A stretch of DNA of 64,000 bases from Novosphingobium resinovorum (GTDB taxonomy: Bacteria > Pseudomonadota > Alphaproteobacteria > Sphingomonadales > Sphingomonadaceae): positions 2,294,001 through 2,358,000 of the forward strand of contig NZ_CP017075.1 in NCBI RefSeq assembly GCF_001742225.1. Direction: 5' to 3'. Both the position numbers and the translations under genes were made by a program. The notes beneath the pieces are model-generated. The model had not been told where the DNA came from, made no database searches, and was given only the letters and a program-made list of their open reading frames with translations. This document shows, piece by piece, positions 26,463-33,180 of the stretch. Each line of letters begins with the position of its first letter. The first letter of the stretch is position 1.

Positions 26463-26491
26463 GGTATAGGTTACCGGTGCCTATGTCACAA
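26463..26491 (-). promoter_or_regulatory. candidate promoter of the DUF4760-HIRAN pair
   Basis: On the minus strand TTGTGA (plus 26486-26491) and TATACC (plus 26463-26468) are 17 bp apart. AGAGGGAG follows, then a nine-codon open frame (MRIREGVGG, ATG 26438) that stops just before ATG 26401. No CTAG operator is present, so it should fire in the lysogen. Confidence 0.5.
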
Positions 26492-26569
26492 GCACCTTTG
26501 CGATAATCGTATGCCGTACGAAGGGTTAACGTTGGCCGAATGGAATGTTTCCGTATTTTTCAGCAAACC

Positions 26570-27271
26570 TTAAACCCGGCGACCAAGCCAAATGACGCGG
26601 CCAACAATGTGAATGTCCGTCGCATCGACCAAATCATCTTTCACCGCAGGGTTATCGGAAATGATTTCCACCTTGCCATCGGCGGCTGGACGAAGACGTT
26701 TGATCGCCCCGGCGCCGTGGATGGAGCACGCCCATATACGATCCCGCAGGTTCACCACGCGCTGAGTCGTGTCGATGACTACGGTGTCGTCGTTCATGAG
26801 CGTCGGGAACATGCTGTCGCCGTCGCCCCGGGCCACGAAAAGCTTCTCGTGGGGCGCGCGGGTAAGGCGGGAGAGCATGTCCGGGTCGAACTTGTACGTC
26901 CCCTCCTCGACATAGTCGTCGATGTTGGTGCCTGGCCCCATCGCGTAGCTGAGGTCGAACGAGCGTAGGGTGACGACGTTCTCGTCGCCTACGCTTTCAA
27001 TTCCTTGCGGGAGGAGTTGTGCTTTTTGAGCCCACTTGTCTGCAGGTGATTGGTTATGGCCGCCCTCAAGTAGCCACAAGACAGGAACGTTGAAGGCTTG
27101 GGCGAGCTGGGCCGCGTGCTTCGTGAAGCCGTGTTGATCGTTCTCCAACGCCCGATAGCTCACCTCGTTCATTTTAACGGCTTTGGCTGCCGCCGCCTTG
27201 CTCTTAAATCCGGCCTGCGTTCGAGCCCATGCGAGGCGCCTGCCAGGGCTCGATAAATCGTCGTCTGTCAT
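26570..27271 (-). CDS. CI-like repressor: HTH plus S24 peptidase
   Basis: 233 residues. N-terminal XRE-type HTH (GRRLAWARTQAGFKSKAAAA, then MNEVSYRALENDQHGF), a linker, and a C-terminal LexA/CI-type S24 domain with GDGDSMFPTL (Ser 153) and GAIKRLR (Lys 191) as the self-cleavage dyad. It should hold the prophage silent by binding the CTAG-N5-CTAG operators and be inactivated by RecA-stimulated autocleavage. Start ATG 27271. Divergent from the cro-like gene, 72 bp away. Confidence 0.9.
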   Translation of the reverse strand: MTDDDLSSPGRRLAWARTQAGFKSKAAAAKAVKMNEVSYRALENDQHGFTKHAAQLAQAFNVPVLWLLEGGHNQSPADKWAQKAQLLPQGIESVGDENVVTLRSFDLSYAMGPGTNIDDYVEEGTYKFDPDMLSRLTRAPHEKLFVARGDGDSMFPTLMNDDTVVIDTTQRVVNLRDRIWACSIHGAGAIKRLRPAADGKVEIISDNPAVKDDLVDATDIHIVGRVIWLGRRV

Positions 27272-27290
27272 TTCCACGGCATAGCCCACC

Positions 27291-27325
27291 TCGACGCTAG
27301 AAATCCTATTGCTAGAAAAACTAGC
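27291..27325 (+). promoter_or_regulatory. rightward promoter/operator region
   Basis: GCTAGAAATCCTATT (27296-27310) and the perfect GCTAGAAAAACTAGC (27311-27325) are operators matching those at the leftward promoter. TCGACG (27291-27296) and TAGAAA (27313-27318), 16 bp apart, could be the -35 and -10 of the cro operon, placing one operator in the spacer as at PL. A further half-site (CCTAGC) lies inside the cro gene start. Confidence 0.65.
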
Positions 27326-27343
27326 GAGTGGTAGTTCGTGGCT

Positions 27344-27571
27344 ATGAAACCTAGCACTCACCGGGCGCTTATCGACGCCCTCGGCGGGAACACTGCCGTC
27401 GCCAACGGGATCGAGGGCTGCACAGCAGTGCGCGTCGGGCAATGGAAGATCGGGAACCGCATTCCCGTTGAATACTGGCCCGACATCATTCGGATGGCTC
27501 ACGCGAAAGACCTTTCGTCGATCAGCAGCGATTGGTTGATGAACACGGTCCGGCCGAGGCAGACTGCATGA
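27344..27571 (+). CDS. YdaS/Cro-like HTH protein
   Basis: 75 residues from ATG 27344 (GTG 27338 possible). STHRALIDALGGNTAVANGI followed by VRVGQWKIGNRIPVEYWPDI is the YdaS-type Cro helix-turn-helix. By position, divergent from the repressor, it is the lytic Cro-type regulator. It overlaps the next gene by four bases. Confidence 0.82.
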   Translation: MKPSTHRALIDALGGNTAVANGIEGCTAVRVGQWKIGNRIPVEYWPDIIRMAHAKDLSSISSDWLMNTVRPRQTA

Positions 27572-27810
27572 GACCTCGCACCCGAGACGCGACGGACCAT
27601 GCGGCGCTGCAGCTGATCTTCCGGCGCACGGCCTGCCCGTCGAACGACGCTATCGCCGCCGCCATCGGCGCGCGCGGGGCTGCGGCTGGTGCGGCCTGCC
27701 TCAAGCGCCTGGAAGCGAGCGGGCAGATCCGCATCGAGCGGCCGGTGAGCGGCTGGCGCGTGGTGATCGATCCCGAGTTCGGCATCAGGCGCGAAGGGGA
27801 AGACGCGTGA
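27568..27810 (+). CDS. small winged-helix-like phage protein
   Basis: 80 residues. RTACPSNDAIAAAIGARGAA then ACLKRLEASGQIRIERPVSG reads as a winged HTH of the kind used in small regulators: helix, recognition helix, and a wing strand RVVIDPEFG. Likely DNA-binding; target unknown. Coupled (ATGA) to the cro-like gene. Confidence 0.65.
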   Translation: MRPRTRDATDHAALQLIFRRTACPSNDAIAAAIGARGAAAGAACLKRLEASGQIRIERPVSGWRVVIDPEFGIRREGEDA

Positions 27811-28238
27811 CGCGCCGCCGCAAACCCCGCCGCGCTACCGGTCTCGAGACTTTCGTGGATCGCCGCGCGATGAAACGTGACGCACTCAGGCACGATCGGT
27901 GGCTCGCTTCGGCCGCGCTGCTCGCTGACGTGCAGGTCTCTCCCCTCTTCGACGCAATTACTGCGATGCGAGGATGCAAGACGTCGGAAATCGAGGAGGT
28001 CGATCATAGAGGCGCCGCCGCCGACATGATGAAGCCCGAGATGCTGCGTCCGTCCCGGGGGGCGGCGAGCGCGGAGTCCGACCAGCGCATTCGCGAGATG
28101 ATCCGTGAGGAGATCATCGACTTCGCTGTGATGCAAGGCGGCGCTTCCGAAGTGATGCGCGAGCGTATTCGTGGCTGGATCACGGCTGACTGGGATCGGT
28201 TTCGGATTTCCTCCGCATCGCGAGGAATGGGCGCATGA
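27807..28238 (+). CDS. hypothetical phage protein
   Basis: 143 residues from GTG 27807 (GTGA overlap). A basic N terminus (RRRKPRRATGLETF) and an acidic helical C-terminal half (SDQRIREMIREEIIDFAV, MRERIRGWITADWDRF). No family recognised; rightward early operon. Confidence 0.62.
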   Translation: MTRRRKPRRATGLETFVDRRAMKRDALRHDRWLASAALLADVQVSPLFDAITAMRGCKTSEIEEVDHRGAAADMMKPEMLRPSRGAASAESDQRIREMIREEIIDFAVMQGGASEVMRERIRGWITADWDRFRISSASRGMGA

Positions 28239-28543
28239 CGGCGCTCTGCCCCCACTGCAAGCGCGACATCAGCGACGGTGCCCTGATTGAGCGCGGCCGC
28301 TGGGCGCTGCTGCCTGGCATGATCTACCACGACGGCGAGTGCCAGCCGCTCCGGGGCGGGCCTTCGCTCGCGCTCTACGCCATCGCCCGCGGCAACGGCG
28401 AGTACGTCACCCATCACGATATGCCCGGCGTGGGCGAGGGTGAGCTGGCGTACCGCTACCGCATGATCCGCAAGGCGCTCGGCGAGCGCTGCCCCGTCAC
28501 CTTCGTGCGTGGGCGCGGATACCGCTGGGCGGCTGGCGCATGA
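28235..28543 (+). CDS. zinc-knuckle plus OmpR-type winged-helix protein
   Basis: 102 residues. CPHCKRDISDG at the N terminus can bind zinc. From residue 45 the sequence follows the OmpR/PhoB DNA-binding domain: SLALYAIARGNGEYVTHHDM, then YRMIRKALGERC and the closing VRGRGYRWA, which corresponds to the transactivation helix and the wing hairpin. No receiver domain is present, so it would act as a free-standing DNA-binding protein. A regulator of middle or late genes is one possibility; this is inference. Confidence 0.7.
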   Translation: MTALCPHCKRDISDGALIERGRWALLPGMIYHDGECQPLRGGPSLALYAIARGNGEYVTHHDMPGVGEGELAYRYRMIRKALGERCPVTFVRGRGYRWAAGA

Positions 28544-28641
28544 AGTGGGCCGGGGCCGCCATCCTTCTCTGGCTCGTGCTCGATGTCGTCGCGGGGCCGC
28601 TGCTGGTGCGGCTGGCTGCGCGCCGACGCCGCTCCGGCTGA
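28540..28641 (+). CDS. 33-residue single-helix membrane protein
   Basis: ATG 28540 overlaps the upstream stop (ATGA). The product MKWAGAAILLWLVLDVVAGP continues with a short hydrophobic stretch and ends in RRRRSG, one membrane helix with a basic tail. Function unknown. Confidence 0.5.
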   Translation: MKWAGAAILLWLVLDVVAGPLLVRLAARRRRSG

Positions 28642-28714
28642 CTGCCGGCCGATCACAGGTTTTCGTTTCGTTCGCCCTCATGGGCTCCCTCTACTTCGCA
28701 GGTGCATCAAAAAC

Positions 28715-29140
28715 ATGGCTGGCATTTCTGCATCGCAGCAAAATTTGGCTGACAGGCTCGCCGAGGTCGTTCGCAAGATCGAGCGGGCGGGCGGCTCTGA
28801 GGCTGTCCACGATCTCGCCCGCAAGGTGGATGAAGAGGCTCGGGATATTCGGCGCTGGGCACGAGGCACGACCTTGCCCGGTCACGTGCTGGTGGCACTG
28901 CTGGACGAGCTACCCCGCCACTATGCTGACTTCCTGATCGGCGGCACGAGCTTGCGGCTGGTCGAGAGGGATGGAGCGGAGACCGCATGTGCGGTGCGGG
29001 CCATGGCCGCCACCGCGACGTTCGCGGCTGGAGTGGCGCGGCGCCTTGAGGATGGCGAGTTCTGTCACCGCGACGATGCCGAGAGCAAGGACGAGGCGCG
29101 CGAGACCATCACCATGCTTCAAAGCTACGTCGGGGAGTAG
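28715..29140 (+). CDS. HTH-type hypothetical phage protein
   Basis: 141 residues. QQNLADRLAEVVRKIERAGG then LARKVDEEARDIRRWARGTT looks like an XRE-type helix-turn-helix with a short recognition helix. GHVLVALLDELPRHYADFLI follows, and a Glu-rich C-terminal helix closes. Probable DNA-binding protein of the early right operon; 73 bases separate it from the gene before, without a clear promoter. Confidence 0.6.
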   Translation: MAGISASQQNLADRLAEVVRKIERAGGSEAVHDLARKVDEEARDIRRWARGTTLPGHVLVALLDELPRHYADFLIGGTSLRLVERDGAETACAVRAMAATATFAAGVARRLEDGEFCHRDDAESKDEARETITMLQSYVGE

Positions 29141-29144
29141 GACG

Positions 29145-29369
29145 ATGGTGGGGGATGATCGCCTTTCCGAGATTCCGACGCCGGCCCCGACGCTGGAGGG
29201 GCTGGAGCAGGTCGTCGCGCTTGCCGAGAAGCGTCGCCGCCGCGCGCGCAAGAAGATGGCCGCCCTGGAGGCGGAGATCATCGCCGCCGATGCCGCCCAC
29301 GAGCGCGCCGTCGCCGCGCGCACCGAATGGATCGCCAACAGCCGCGATCCCCAGATGATGATGTTCTGA
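29145..29369 (+). CDS. small coiled-coil phage protein
   Basis: 74 residues. After a proline-rich start, a long helix runs EGLEQVVALAEKRRRRARKK and continues through EAEIIAADAAHERAVAARTE, an Ala/Arg/Glu coiled coil. Unknown function. Confidence 0.6.
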   Translation: MVGDDRLSEIPTPAPTLEGLEQVVALAEKRRRRARKKMAALEAEIIAADAAHERAVAARTEWIANSRDPQMMMF

Positions 29370-29376
29370 GGCGACT

Positions 29377-30147
29377 ATGGCTACAGCTTACACTCCGCAG
29401 GTCTACACCACGACCGAATGGTTCGCGAGCAGCGGGTTCACCGACGAGGAACCGTCGACGGCCAACGGCTACGCGCAGCGGCTGATCCGGTATATTCGAG
29501 ATCCATCGACCGTGCGCGCCCGCGTCATGGATCGGTTCTCCTCGGCACCGCCGATCGAGAACATCCGCCAGTGGCGCAGCGACTGGGAGCGCCTGGTCGA
29601 GCATCGCAAATCCATGCGCGCGCCGGAGGAGTTTCAGGAAGAGGCGGGCCTTTCCTCCGACATCCCGGATGAAGATCCTGACGAGGTCTTTGCCCAGCTT
29701 GCCGCGCATATCGTCGTCGATCCGTTCACGCTTCCTGTGCCAGCCGCGCCAGCCCCGGCTGCGGAGTTCGCTCCGCCCGGCCGGAGCATGGACGACGAGC
29801 CCATCAACACGTCGGCGCGCAACCATCGCGAGGTGATTGAGCGCTGCGCGCGGAGGTTCGATCTCACTGCAGAGGCGCTGCTGGGAGGGTCACGTAAGCG
29901 TCCCATCGCTCGTGTCCGCCAGTTCACGGCGGCAGTGCTTCGCGCCCGGGGCAACAGCTATCCGCAGGTTGGCCGCTATCTCAATGACATGGATCACAGC
30001 ACCGTGATCCATGCCGTGCGCGCAACCTTCTTCGTGAACATGCGCGATCCCGCGTTCGTCACGGCTTGGATGGCGGAGGCGCCCTGTGTCACCAAGTTCG
30101 CGCGCTCGCCCCAGGAGCTGGACATGCTCATGGGGGTGCGCGGGTGA
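29377..30147 (+). CDS. phage protein with DnaA domain-IV-like C terminus
   Basis: 256 residues. The first 100 are helical with no family match, then a Pro/Ala linker (FTLPVPAAPAPAAEF). From about residue 150, CARRFDLTAEALLGGSRKRP followed by IARVRQFTAAVLRARGNSYP and GRYLNDMDHSTVIHAVRAT closely follows the DnaA C-terminal domain that reads DnaA boxes, including the DHSTV signature. There is no AAA+ domain. It could recognise the phage or host origin, or modulate host DnaA binding. It sits just before rusA and the replication gene with the repeat array. Confidence 0.8.
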   Translation: MATAYTPQVYTTTEWFASSGFTDEEPSTANGYAQRLIRYIRDPSTVRARVMDRFSSAPPIENIRQWRSDWERLVEHRKSMRAPEEFQEEAGLSSDIPDEDPDEVFAQLAAHIVVDPFTLPVPAAPAPAAEFAPPGRSMDDEPINTSARNHREVIERCARRFDLTAEALLGGSRKRPIARVRQFTAAVLRARGNSYPQVGRYLNDMDHSTVIHAVRATFFVNMRDPAFVTAWMAEAPCVTKFARSPQELDMLMGVRG

Positions 30148-30479
30148 TCACCCTCCCCTTCCCGCCGTCGTCGCTCTCAGGACACGCCGAAGGCGTACAC
30201 TGGGCCAGCAAGGCGAAGCTCACGAAGAAGTGGCGCGCATGGGCGTTCGCCGCGACGCTCGTTGCCAAGGTGTCAGGCCTTCCAGCCGACGGCGATATCG
30301 TAATCACCGTTACGTTCTACCCGCCCAACAGGCGCAGTGATCGCACCAACTTCGCCAACCGCATGAAGCCGATCTTCGACGGGATCGCCGAGGCTCTCAA
30401 GGTCAACGACCGTCGCTTTGTGCCGGTCTACAAATACGCCGATCCGGTGAAGCCGGGGCGGGTGGAGGTCTCGTTTTGA
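30144..30479 (+). CDS. rusA: RusA family Holliday junction resolvase
   Basis: 111 residues from GTG 30144, overlapping the previous stop. The RusA signature is present: FPPSSLSGHAEGVHWASKAK at the N terminus, VTFYPPNRRSDRTNFANRMK, and FDGIAEALKVNDRRFVPV, containing the conserved aspartates. RusA dimers cut four-way junctions, resolving recombination intermediates before packaging. Confidence 0.88.
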   Translation: MITLPFPPSSLSGHAEGVHWASKAKLTKKWRAWAFAATLVAKVSGLPADGDIVITVTFYPPNRRSDRTNFANRMKPIFDGIAEALKVNDRRFVPVYKYADPVKPGRVEVSF

Positions 30480-31171
30480 GCGATCTTCTCGCCCGCCTCA
30501 TCCATGCAGGAACGCCCGCCGACCTCGTTGGCGAGGTGGCGATGCTGCTCGCCGAACAGAAGGTGCTGGAGCAGCGCCGGGATGGCGAGCGCCGCCGTAA
30601 GGCAAAGCAGCGCGCCGATGAGAAGGCTTCGGAAGCATGTCACGTGACGTCACGTGACGTCACGCCCTGTCACGGGACGTCACAGGACATCCCGGACAAC
30701 ACCTCCCTTTCCCTCCCTCCCCTTTCTTCCCCCCAGACCCCCCAACAAACCCCACCCACCCATACCCACCCGGAGGGGGAATCTCCGCGCCCGCGTAAGG
30801 CCCACCGATTTCCGAAGGATTTTCCGTGCCCCGACTGGGCGGAGCCGAGCGTCTGGGCCGATCTGCTCAAGAACCGGAAGACGCGGGGCCTGACCAACAC
30901 CGCGACGGCGCACCGCAAATTCGTGCAGGCCGTCGAGGTGTTGGTCGACGACGAGTGGCCGCCTGGCCGCCTGCTGCAGGAAATCGTCGCCCGTGGATGG
31001 GCTGGAGCATACGACCCGAGGGAAACCCGCAATGACAGACATGGCCAATCACCCAACGCAGACCCGGACGCTTGGCGAGGTTCTGCCAGCCGTTCTTCCC
31101 CGCCCGCGGACGGTTTTCGAACCGAGCTTGAGCAACTCGCCTTCGGCACTGGTCGCCCGGCTCACAAATAG
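30476..31171 (+). CDS. candidate phage replication protein with internal repeat array
   Basis: 231 residues from TTG 30476 with GGAGG upstream. N-terminal charged helix (LLAEQKVLEQRRDGERRRKA), then a low-complexity linker (about 55-105) encoded by a 10-bp repeat array and a pyrimidine-rich tract, then a C-terminal domain (FPKDFPCPDWAEPSVWADLL, TATAHRKFVQAVEVLVDDEW). The layout recalls lambda O, whose gene contains the origin in its linker. Its biochemical role is inferred from context only. The last 140 bases overlap the next gene. Confidence 0.55.
   Translation: MSDLLARLIHAGTPADLVGEVAMLLAEQKVLEQRRDGERRRKAKQRADEKASEACHVTSRDVTPCHGTSQDIPDNTSLSLPPLSSPQTPQQTPPTHTHPEGESPRPRKAHRFPKDFPCPDWAEPSVWADLLKNRKTRGLTNTATAHRKFVQAVEVLVDDEWPPGRLLQEIVARGWAGAYDPRETRNDRHGQSPNADPDAWRGSASRSSPPADGFRTELEQLAFGTGRPAHK
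30639..30688. repeat. five tandem 10-bp repeats, candidate phage origin iterons
   Basis: Units start at 30639, 30649, 30659, 30669 and 30679. The first two are GTCACGTGAC, itself a palindrome; the others vary as GTCACGCCCT, GTCACGGGAC and GTCACAGGAC. The 10-bp period is not a multiple of three, so it is not driven by a protein repeat. A tract almost free of G on this strand follows from about 30700 to 30771. Confidence 0.6.
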
Positions 31172-31664
31172 CCAGCTGGCTACCGCACAGGCCGTTGCGT
31201 TCGCGCCGTTGCCCGCCATTGCCCAGGCCGATGCCCAGTTCCTCGCACAGTCTCTTCTGATGCTGGATGTTCTCCCTCGCCGCCGGGACGACGAGCTAGG
31301 CGGCAAGCTTCGAGTCCGCGCCTACCAGATCGCGATCGGAGTGCGCCCCAAGGACGCCATCGAGTTCATGGTCGCAGAAGCTCTGCGCACCTGCCGGTTC
31401 TACCCGAGCACGGCCGAGTGCATCGCGATCCTGTCGCGTTGGGAGCGTAGTGACGAGGCGGTGCGCGTGCGGCGCGAGGCATCGGCCGCCGTACGCCATG
31501 AGCGGCAAGCCCGGTTCGATGAGATGATGGCTCGCCTCGCGGCCGGTGAGGTCGAGCAGGCGGAGATCGATACGCTGCCGGTCAGCTGGCTGAAGATCGC
31601 TGAGACGCGCTCGCACCTTCGGCGGGAAGAGGATGGCCGGTACACATCGCGGGTACGGGCATGA
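31032..31664 (+). CDS. hypothetical phage protein
   Basis: 210 residues from ATG 31032 (GAGGG nine bases upstream). The middle is helical: LPAIAQADAQFLAQSLLMLD, KLRVRAYQIAIGVRPKDAIE, TCRFYPSTAECIAILSRWER; the C terminus has RHERQARFDEMMARLAAGEV. It may be a helicase-loader-like or other replication helper, but no motif proves this. It overlaps the previous gene by 140 bases in another frame. Confidence 0.65.
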   Translation: MTDMANHPTQTRTLGEVLPAVLPRPRTVFEPSLSNSPSALVARLTNSQLATAQAVAFAPLPAIAQADAQFLAQSLLMLDVLPRRRDDELGGKLRVRAYQIAIGVRPKDAIEFMVAEALRTCRFYPSTAECIAILSRWERSDEAVRVRREASAAVRHERQARFDEMMARLAAGEVEQAEIDTLPVSWLKIAETRSHLRREEDGRYTSRVRA

Positions 31665-31942
31665 TCCGCGTCAGCGCCCACGCGCTGGACCGCTATCGCG
31701 AGCGGGTCCGTATGGTCAGCTACGAGGAGGCGCGCGCCGCCCTATCAACCCCGCTGATCGAGGCCGCTGCCGCGTTCGGCGCGCGGTATGTCCGGCTCGG
31801 AACGGGCCATCGCATCCTGATCAACGCCGGTGTCGTCGTGACCGTGATGCCGGTTGAGCAATACCGTCGCCAGATCCGGCGGCATGGCCTTGGTCGATAC
31901 GGTCGGGGCAGCGAATCCAGCAGATACTACGAGGGGGAATGA
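31661..31942 (+). CDS. hypothetical phage protein
   Basis: 93 residues. VSAHALDRYRERVRMVSYEE, then GARYVRLGTGHRILINAGVV with VTVMP reads like a small alpha-beta fold similar in outline to DUF4258/RelE-type proteins, but no antitoxin is adjacent. Overlaps both neighbours by four bases. Confidence 0.65.
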   Translation: MIRVSAHALDRYRERVRMVSYEEARAALSTPLIEAAAAFGARYVRLGTGHRILINAGVVVTVMPVEQYRRQIRRHGLGRYGRGSESSRYYEGE

Positions 31943-32301
31943 CCATGCGCTCCATCAATCCGCGCACCGGCACGGAAATGACGCCGAACGAGACCATCAT
32001 CTATGACGAGCTTTGCCGCGTGGCAGAGGCGGGCGAGGCGTGCCCGAACTATCTCGACCTCAACGAGCTGATCGGCGCCGAGTCGTCGTCGACGTCGCCC
32101 AGCATCGTGAAGCGGCTTGAGGATCGCGGGCTTATCACGGTGATCCGGTTCCAGCGATTCAGGCAGGTGAAGATCTGCGCTACGGGCCATTGGACCATGA
32201 AGGCGCCGAACCAGAAGACGACCAGTGCCCACGTGCCGCGCGGCTGCGGCGCGGGCTCTCGCGCGGGTGGCAAGGTGCGCGTGAGCCGAGGGGCGATCTG
32301 A
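31939..32301 (+). CDS. winged-helix-like phage protein
   Basis: 120 residues from ATG 31939 (GAGGGGG just upstream, ATGA overlap). NETIIYDELCRVAEAGEACP, LDLNELIGAESSSTSPSIVK and RLEDRGLITVIRFQRFRQVK look like a LexA- or MarR-type winged helix; a basic Gly-rich tail ends it. Likely DNA-binding, perhaps regulating the packaging genes that follow. Confidence 0.65.
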   Translation: MTMRSINPRTGTEMTPNETIIYDELCRVAEAGEACPNYLDLNELIGAESSSTSPSIVKRLEDRGLITVIRFQRFRQVKICATGHWTMKAPNQKTTSAHVPRGCGAGSRAGGKVRVSRGAI

Positions 32302-32302
32302 T

Positions 32303-32473
32303 ATGGAGCCGTTCGTGGCACCGGAGCCGCTGACGGGCGAGCTCATCGAGCACTGGCACCGCCGGTGCGTTTATGATCTGCAGCGCTGGGCGAACGAAGT
32401 CGTGTCGGCTGAGATCGCGCGCCTACGTGACGCGGGACATCTCCCGCCGCTACCGGAGGGCGCTCCTCGGTGA
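32303..32473 (+). CDS. small phage protein upstream of the terminase
   Basis: 56 residues from ATG 32303: MEPFVAPEPLTGELIEHWHR and a helical middle (DLQRWANEVVSAEIARLRD). It starts just after the previous stop and overlaps the terminase GTG start by four bases (GTGA), which supports it. Function unknown. Confidence 0.6.
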   Translation: MEPFVAPEPLTGELIEHWHRRCVYDLQRWANEVVSAEIARLRDAGHLPPLPEGAPR

Positions 32474-33180
32474 AACTCCAGCCAAAACAGGAGCGGTTCG
32501 TCGAGGAGTTCCTTGTCGATCTGAACGCGACGGCGGCCTACATCCGCGCGGGATATCGCGCGCGGGGCAACAGCGCCGAGGCCAGCGCCTCGAAATTGCT
32601 AAGAAATCCCAAGGTTCAAGCGGCTATCGCGGCGGCGCGGGAGGCGTTGAGCGAACGCACCGAGATCACGCAGGACATGGTGCTGGAACGGTGGTGGATG
32701 ATCGCCACCGCCGATCCGAACGACGTGGTGCAGTTCCGCCGCACGTGCTGCCGGTACTGCCATGGCGAGGGCCACCAGTTCCAATGGATCGACGTCGAGG
32801 AGTTCACCGCCTCGGTGCGCCTGGCTATGTCGACGGCCGCAGACGACGGCCCGAAGGCCATCCCCAAGGACGACGGCGGCTTCGGCTACGACAACAAGGC
32901 TGACCCGCATCCCGGTTGCCCGCAATGCTTCGGCGAGGGCAAGGCGGAGGTGCATGGGAAGGATACGCGCCACCTCAAGGGTGCTGCGCGCCTGCTCTAC
33001 GCCGGGGTGAAGCTCACGCAGTCAGGCTTCGAGATCCAGATGCGCAATCAGGACAAGGCGCTGGAGAACGTCGCGCGCCACCTCGGCATGTTCAAGGACA
33101 AGCTGGAGCTGGAGGTAACCGACGACCTTGCCGCCGTCCTTGCGGCCGCACGGGAGCGTGCCATTGGCAACCGCGGCTAA
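32470..33180 (+). CDS. terS: terminase small subunit
   Basis: 236 residues from GTG 32470. KQERFVEEFLVDLNATAAYI and RAGYRARGNSAEASASKLLR with NPKVQAAI is the terminase_2 DNA-recognition HTH. An inserted region has CCRYCHGEG and CPQCFGEG, two cysteine pairs that probably bind zinc. The C terminus (LYAGVKLTQSGFEIQMRNQD) is usual for oligomeric TerS. It selects the phage pac or cos site and hands DNA to TerL. Confidence 0.87.
   Translation: MKLQPKQERFVEEFLVDLNATAAYIRAGYRARGNSAEASASKLLRNPKVQAAIAAAREALSERTEITQDMVLERWWMIATADPNDVVQFRRTCCRYCHGEGHQFQWIDVEEFTASVRLAMSTAADDGPKAIPKDDGGFGYDNKADPHPGCPQCFGEGKAEVHGKDTRHLKGAARLLYAGVKLTQSGFEIQMRNQDKALENVARHLGMFKDKLELEVTDDLAAVLAAARERAIGNRG

Noticed and set aside
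31661..31942. Toxin of a toxin-antitoxin pair
   Set aside because: The fold outline is vaguely RelE/DUF4258-like but neither neighbour looks like an antitoxin and all genes here are in one early operon.
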